Made by a program: the position numbers and the translations under genes. Of a stretch of 64,000 nt of DNA, positions 60,576-64,000 are shown piece after piece. This DNA comes from Cylindrospermopsis curvispora GIHE-G1. Its GTDB lineage: Bacteria; Cyanobacteriota; Cyanobacteriia; Cyanobacteriales; Nostocaceae. The notes beneath the pieces were generated by a model. That model did no database searches and had not been told where the DNA came from. It saw only the letters and a program-made list of their open reading frames with translations. Position 1 is the stretch's first letter; each line of letters begins with the position of its first letter. The DNA is taken from contig NZ_CP060822.1 of NCBI RefSeq assembly GCF_014489415.1, positions 1,746,311-1,810,310 on the forward strand. The letters are read 5' to 3'.

Positions 60576-61116
60576 GGACATGGAAATTCTTGCCGAACTA
60601 ATTAAGAAAACCGCACAGGTTGAGCTTAAAGAGGAGAACGGGAAGTTATATGCTATACTCGATGAAACTCAATCCCCGGATTCCATGGTAAAGATACGTA
60701 ACTTACCTTCGGATGCTCTGGTGATAAAAGTGGATCAGTTTCGGTCTCCTGAGGATATCTTTAATGGGACGAAAGGGGAGTGCAGACGCGCCGACTACGT
60801 TATAATAAGTTCGGAGAAGCGATGCATTCTCTATATTGAAGTCAAGCGCACAAAAGATAAATGGCATAAGATTGTGCAGCAATTAAGGGGAGCAGAATGT
60901 TTTGTAAAATACTGTCAAGACATTGGTAAGTCATTCTGGAAGGAGAGTAGTTTTCTAGCTTGCTATAAACACCGATTCGTCAGTATTGGTTGCACAAGTA
61001 TAAGCATCGATAAGAAAAAGACACGAATCGATAAAAATAGCCCAATCCATGACTCGCCAGATACAGCTATGAAAATTGCCTACCCAAAATACATCCTATT
61101 CAATAGCTTGTTATGA
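60568..61116 (+). CDS. Small PD-(D/E)XK nuclease-like partner of the AAA ATPase
   Basis: About 182 residues from ATG 60568. The segment RRADYVIISSEKRCILYIEV and the following KRTKDKW fit a PD-(D/E)XK core: Asp76, Glu91 and Lys93, then a QQLRGAE helix (104-110) like the QxxxY/Q helix of restriction-type nucleases. No family name is recognised. By analogy with two-gene ATPase-nuclease defence systems it would be the effector, but this is inference. Confidence 0.65.
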   Translation: MSRDMEILAELIKKTAQVELKEENGKLYAILDETQSPDSMVKIRNLPSDALVIKVDQFRSPEDIFNGTKGECRRADYVIISSEKRCILYIEVKRTKDKWHKIVQQLRGAECFVKYCQDIGKSFWKESSFLACYKHRFVSIGCTSISIDKKKTRIDKNSPIHDSPDTAMKIAYPKYILFNSLL

Positions 61117-61195
61117 GACTAGACTCCCTGAGTCTAGAAGATTTATGAGGAAGAGAATAGATACAAGATACAAGTAATTAGTAACTTTTATAAAA

Positions 61196-61532
61196 ATGGT
61201 AAAAAGAAACATAATCAATCCAAAAAATCCTACACATTTGCAGACTATTTTAAACTTAATTTTACTCCACAAGACATTTTACCTTATTTCAATGTTTCCT
61301 TAGAACGTTCCAGTTTGGAGTTAGCAAAGTATACTAACGATTTGAATCTTTTAAATTTTTAAAGAACCGTATCGAAGAAGTATTACCTCATTTAAGTCTT
61401 ACCAGTGAAATTGCACGCAGAGAGTTTTTGATTGCTCCAGTGTTAACAGACCTGCTACACTACACAGGAGCTACCTTAAACATTGAATATCCTATAGTAG
61501 TCAACCATCAACTAAAATGTTTTAGGCAGTAA
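61196..61532 (+). pseudogene. Frame-shifted remnant of a conserved cyanobacterial gene
   Basis: Starts MVKRNIINP in one frame, continues SYTFADYFKLNFTPQDILPY and LERSSLELAKYTNDLNLLNF in another, then NRIEEVLPHLSLTSEIARRE and APVLTDLLHYTG in a third before ending. At least two frameshifts are needed and the C-terminus is missing, cut just before the IS607-type element. The family is of unknown function; I recognise the pattern from Nostoc-type genomes but not a name. Confidence 0.65.
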
Positions 61533-61613
61533 AAAGCAAATCTAACAAATCATACTAAATATTACCAAAATCTCATAGTATATGATATAGTATATGTATT
61601 GGAGTAAATTGCT

Positions 61614-61817
61614 GTGAACAGCAAAAAGGTAATCCGTGTTACAAAAACTGAGTTTGGGTTGGAAGACGGCACAATTTATCCTCATGCAGTGGAACTTGAT
61701 GAAGTCCCTACACTTGAAGAGTTCCAAATGTATTACGACTATTGGTTCTTTATCTTTGAGGAAATAACCAATGGAAGAAAAACTAATGACAATAAAACAG
61801 GTTTGTACTGCGCTTAA
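61614..61817 (+). CDS. Small hypothetical protein overlapping tnpA
   Basis: A 67-codon frame from GTG 61614, acidic, with no recognised domain. It overlaps the tnpA start by 47 bases. A TATAGTATATG stretch lies upstream. It might be a real passenger or regulator of the element; support is limited to frame and composition. Confidence 0.35.
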   Translation: MNSKKVIRVTKTEFGLEDGTIYPHAVELDEVPTLEEFQMYYDYWFFIFEEITNGRKTNDNKTGLYCA

Positions 61818-62379
61818 TGTCAGCATTCAAACGCTTAGGCTGTGGGACGAGTCAGGTAAGTTATCAGCAATTCGGACTGTTGGAAATCATAGAAGATATA
61901 AACAGTCCGATATTTATAAACTTATAGGTATTGATAAACCATCTGAGGAAGTAGAAGAGTCAGTGGCTCTTTACTCTCGCGTCTCAAGTGGTGAACAAAA
62001 GACTAAAGGTGATTTAGATAGACAAAATACTAGACTTACAGAATACGCAGCTAAGAAAAAGTATAAAGTTAATTACATATTTACTGAAGTTGGTTCTGGG
62101 ATGAATGATTCTAGAGCTGAGTTACATCAGTTAATGAAATTAGCCATAGAAAGGAGGATTACTAAAGTAGTTATAGAACATAAAGACCGTCTAATCAGAT
62201 TTAACTTCAATATATTAAAAATGTTCTTTGAGTCACATAACGTTGAAGTTGAATATGTAGAAGAAGTCTTACCTAAGTCTTATGAAGCAGAGCTAATAGA
62301 AGATATGTTATCTTTAATGGCTTCATTTAGTGCCAAGACTTATGGTGAACGTTCTGCTGAACGAAGGAGGAACAAATGA
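61771..62379 (+). CDS. tnpA: IS607 family serine recombinase TnpA
   Basis: A 202-residue transposase. The N-terminal MerR-like helix-turn-helix is TIKQVCTALNVSIQTLRLWD, and the serine recombinase catalytic domain starts VALYSRVSSGEQK (nucleophile Ser in RVSSGEQ) with RAELHQLMK and KDRLIRF (catalytic Arg region) following. It appears intact, so the element may still move. The stop overlaps the tnpB start as ATGA. Confidence 0.9.
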   Translation: MEEKLMTIKQVCTALNVSIQTLRLWDESGKLSAIRTVGNHRRYKQSDIYKLIGIDKPSEEVEESVALYSRVSSGEQKTKGDLDRQNTRLTEYAAKKKYKVNYIFTEVGSGMNDSRAELHQLMKLAIERRITKVVIEHKDRLIRFNFNILKMFFESHNVEVEYVEEVLPKSYEAELIEDMLSLMASFSAKTYGERSAERRRNK

Positions 62380-62530
62380 TATTAGTTGAGAGACACATCA
62401 TTCTAAGTTCTTAGGTGAACCTAGAATACCGGGTTACAAAGATAAAACCAAAGGACGTAATGTAGTTGTCTACTATCATGAGTCAGTATATAAAGCTGAA
62501 CTCAAGCAAAGGTTTTCCAGCAACTTTTAA
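62376..62530 (+). pseudogene. tnpB stump of the IS607-type element
   Basis: ATG 62376 gives MILVERHII, a typical tnpB start, but a deletion then joins it in another frame to FLGEPRIPGYKDKTKGRNVV and YHESVYKAELKQ, ending at 62530. All RuvC residues are lost. Confidence 0.75.
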
Positions 62531-62594
62531 ATCAGGTGGGTCAATTTTCCGGTAAAATACTTTGAGATATTTAAATGTTGACAAGAGAATTACC

Positions 62595-63299
62595 ATGACA
62601 GTTGCAACAGCCTTTGACTTAGAAAGTTTAAATGAACAATTTGAAACCGCCACTCCCACGGAAATTCTGGCATGGTCGGTGGAAAACATACCTACGGGTT
62701 TAGTCCAAACCAGTGCTTTCAATGTTGATGACTTGATTATTACCCATATTCTTTATGAAGTACTGGATCACCCAACACCAGTGATTTTCCTTGATACCCT
62801 TCATCACTTTGAACAAACTTTAGACTTGGTTGCTAAAGCTAAAACAGTTTATGGCTTAGACTTAAAGACCTATAAAGTACCCAATGTCTATAGTCGTGAG
62901 GAATTTGCCGCTAAGTATGGAGAGGCGTTGTGGGATACTGATATTAGTAAATTTCATCAAATTACTAAAATTGAACCTTTGCAGCGTGGATTGGATGAAT
63001 TAAATACAGTAGCTTGGATTACTGGTCGTCGTCGGGATCAGGCGGTTACCCGTGCGAATATGCCCGTGTTTGAGTTGGACAATCAAGGGCGCTTAAAAAT
63101 TAATCCCTTGGCTACCTGGACAAGAAAAGAAAGCTGGGAGTATGTAGCTGAATACAAGGTAATTTATAATCCCCTACATGATCAAGGATACCCGAGTATT
63201 GGTGATGAGCCAATTACTACCAGAGTAGCTGATGGAGAAGATGAAAGAGCTGGACGTTGGCGCGGTACTGGGAAGACTGAGTGTGGTATTCACATTTAA
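62595..63299 (+). CDS. cysH: Phosphoadenylyl-sulfate (PAPS) reductase
   Basis: A 234-residue thioredoxin-dependent reductase that makes sulfite. The start is ATG 62595 (MTVATAFDLESLNEQF). The PAPS loop region SAFNVDDLIITH, the segment WITGRRRDQAVTRA and the catalytic C-terminal ECGIH motif are visible. The double cysteine pairs that hold the 4Fe-4S cluster of APS reductases are absent, so PAPS is the likely substrate. Sulfate uptake ATPase CysA is encoded at 14420. Confidence 0.92.
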   Translation: MTVATAFDLESLNEQFETATPTEILAWSVENIPTGLVQTSAFNVDDLIITHILYEVLDHPTPVIFLDTLHHFEQTLDLVAKAKTVYGLDLKTYKVPNVYSREEFAAKYGEALWDTDISKFHQITKIEPLQRGLDELNTVAWITGRRRDQAVTRANMPVFELDNQGRLKINPLATWTRKESWEYVAEYKVIYNPLHDQGYPSIGDEPITTRVADGEDERAGRWRGTGKTECGIHI

Positions 63300-63372
63300 C
63301 ATTTAAATCTAGATATAAATCCCACACTGTGAGTGTGGGAGCGTATCATGAAAAAAAGATTGCCGTAAATCC

Positions 63373-64000
63373 ATGATCAAAGTTCTACACCTTTCAGATA
63401 TTCATATAGGAAGCGGTTTTTCCCACGGACGTATTAACCCCAACACTGGATTAAACACCCGCTTGGAGGATTTTGTTAATACCCTATCTTTATGTATTGA
63501 TCGGGCCCTGTCTGAACCAGTAGATATGGTTATATTTGGTGGTGATGCTTTTCCGGATGCTACCCCTCCACCCTACGTACAAGAAGCATTTGCCAGTCAG
63601 TTTCGTAGGTTAGTTGATGCCCATATTCCAACGGTTTTATTAGTTGGCAATCATGATTTACATTCTCAGGGTATAGGAGGAGCAAGTCTTAATATTTACC
63701 GAACTTTGGGAGTGCCTGGTTTTGTGGTGGGTGACAGTTTGACCACCCATCATATTCAAACCCCCAATGGTAAGGTACAAGTAATTACTCTACCTTGGTT
63801 GACTAGGTCTATGTTAATGACCCGCAAGGAAACTACGGGAATGTCTATGGCTGAGGTTAATCAACTTTTGATTGAAAAATTACAAGTGGTTTTAGAAGGA
63901 GAGGTGAGAAATTTAGACCCAAATCTGCCCACCATACTTTTAGCCCATTTGATGGCTGATAATGCTATGTTGGGTGCGGAACGTTTATTAGCTGTAGGTA
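63373..64000 (+). CDS. Metallophosphoesterase, SbcD/Mre11-like (3' end cut by window)
   Basis: ATG 63373 opens a frame continuing past base 64000; 209 residues are visible. Phosphoesterase motifs are LHLSDIHIGSG (residues 5-15), MVIFGGDAFPD, LLVGNHDLHS and ILLAHLMAD. This is the exonuclease SbcCD D-subunit type of DNA repair nuclease; a partner sbcC is not in view. It follows cysH after about 75 bases. Confidence 0.85.
   Translation, partial: MIKVLHLSDIHIGSGFSHGRINPNTGLNTRLEDFVNTLSLCIDRALSEPVDMVIFGGDAFPDATPPPYVQEAFASQFRRLVDAHIPTVLLVGNHDLHSQGIGGASLNIYRTLGVPGFVVGDSLTTHHIQTPNGKVQVITLPWLTRSMLMTRKETTGMSMAEVNQLLIEKLQVVLEGEVRNLDPNLPTILLAHLMADNAMLGAERLLAVG

Larger units (their letters stand above)
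61540..62530 (+). mobile_element. IS607-type element with intact tnpA and deleted tnpB
   Basis: Contains a small leader frame, a serine-recombinase tnpA and a tnpB stump, in the gene order of IS607. Boundaries are approximate because IS607 ends lack inverted repeats. It follows the frame-shifted pseudogene whose end is missing, and precedes cysH. Confidence 0.75.

Overview
This window is chromosome of a cyanobacterium, most likely a filamentous, heterocyst-type (Nostocales) strain. Supporting signs are many GCGATCGC (HIP1-type) octamers, geranylgeranyl reductase (chlP), moderately low GC, many cyanobacterial house genes and a possible HetZ-like gene cut by the left edge. The genus cannot be fixed from sequence reading alone; a Raphidiopsis/Anabaena-like genome would fit.

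Bases 1-25100 are mostly core metabolism: rpsD, moaA, a pterin dehydratase, nadA, a PaaK-like adenylate-forming enzyme, an M20 amidohydrolase, a Ser/Thr kinase, ychF, a NurA-domain protein, a HAD hydrolase, lipA, cysA, chlP, cobS, tgt, pgsA, a VOC protein, a YlqF-type GTPase, an M48 protease and a serine esterase. One accessory patch (22.3-24.3 kb) interrupts this: a decayed TnpB element and a DUF262 gene followed by the stump of an AAA ATPase.

Bases 25100-30900 are a patchwork. A 424-bp direct repeat (25235-25658 and 28425-28848) flanks a segment carrying a DUF3800 gene and a CARF-domain gene of the APE2256 type. Next come a short-chain dehydrogenase and gene debris, including a second TnpB relic.

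Bases 30900-53760 form a large type III CRISPR island. Locus A (minus strand) encodes Cas10/Cmr2, Cmr3, Cmr4, Cmr5, a Cmr6-Cmr1 fusion and a Csm6-like effector that appears to carry an S1 RNA-binding domain inside its CARF sensor. A P-loop kinase/WYL fusion protein and a HicBA pair follow. Then come a 17-repeat CRISPR array, read on the minus strand from a leader on its right, and the csx18-cas1-cas2 adaptation genes. Locus B (plus strand) is a second, compact Cmr operon with an HD-less Cas10, Cmr3, Cmr4, Cmr5 and another Cmr6-Cmr1 fusion. Both Cas10 proteins keep the GGDD cyclase motif, so cyclic oligoadenylate signalling to the two CARF proteins is the expected logic. No Cas6 gene is present.

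Bases 54000-64000 hold an ABC exporter, a phosphonate/phosphate-type PhnDCE importer, a two-gene candidate defence unit (AAA ATPase plus PD-(D/E)XK-like nuclease), a pseudogene, an IS607-type element with a broken tnpB, cysH, and a metallophosphoesterase gene (SbcD-like) cut by the right edge.
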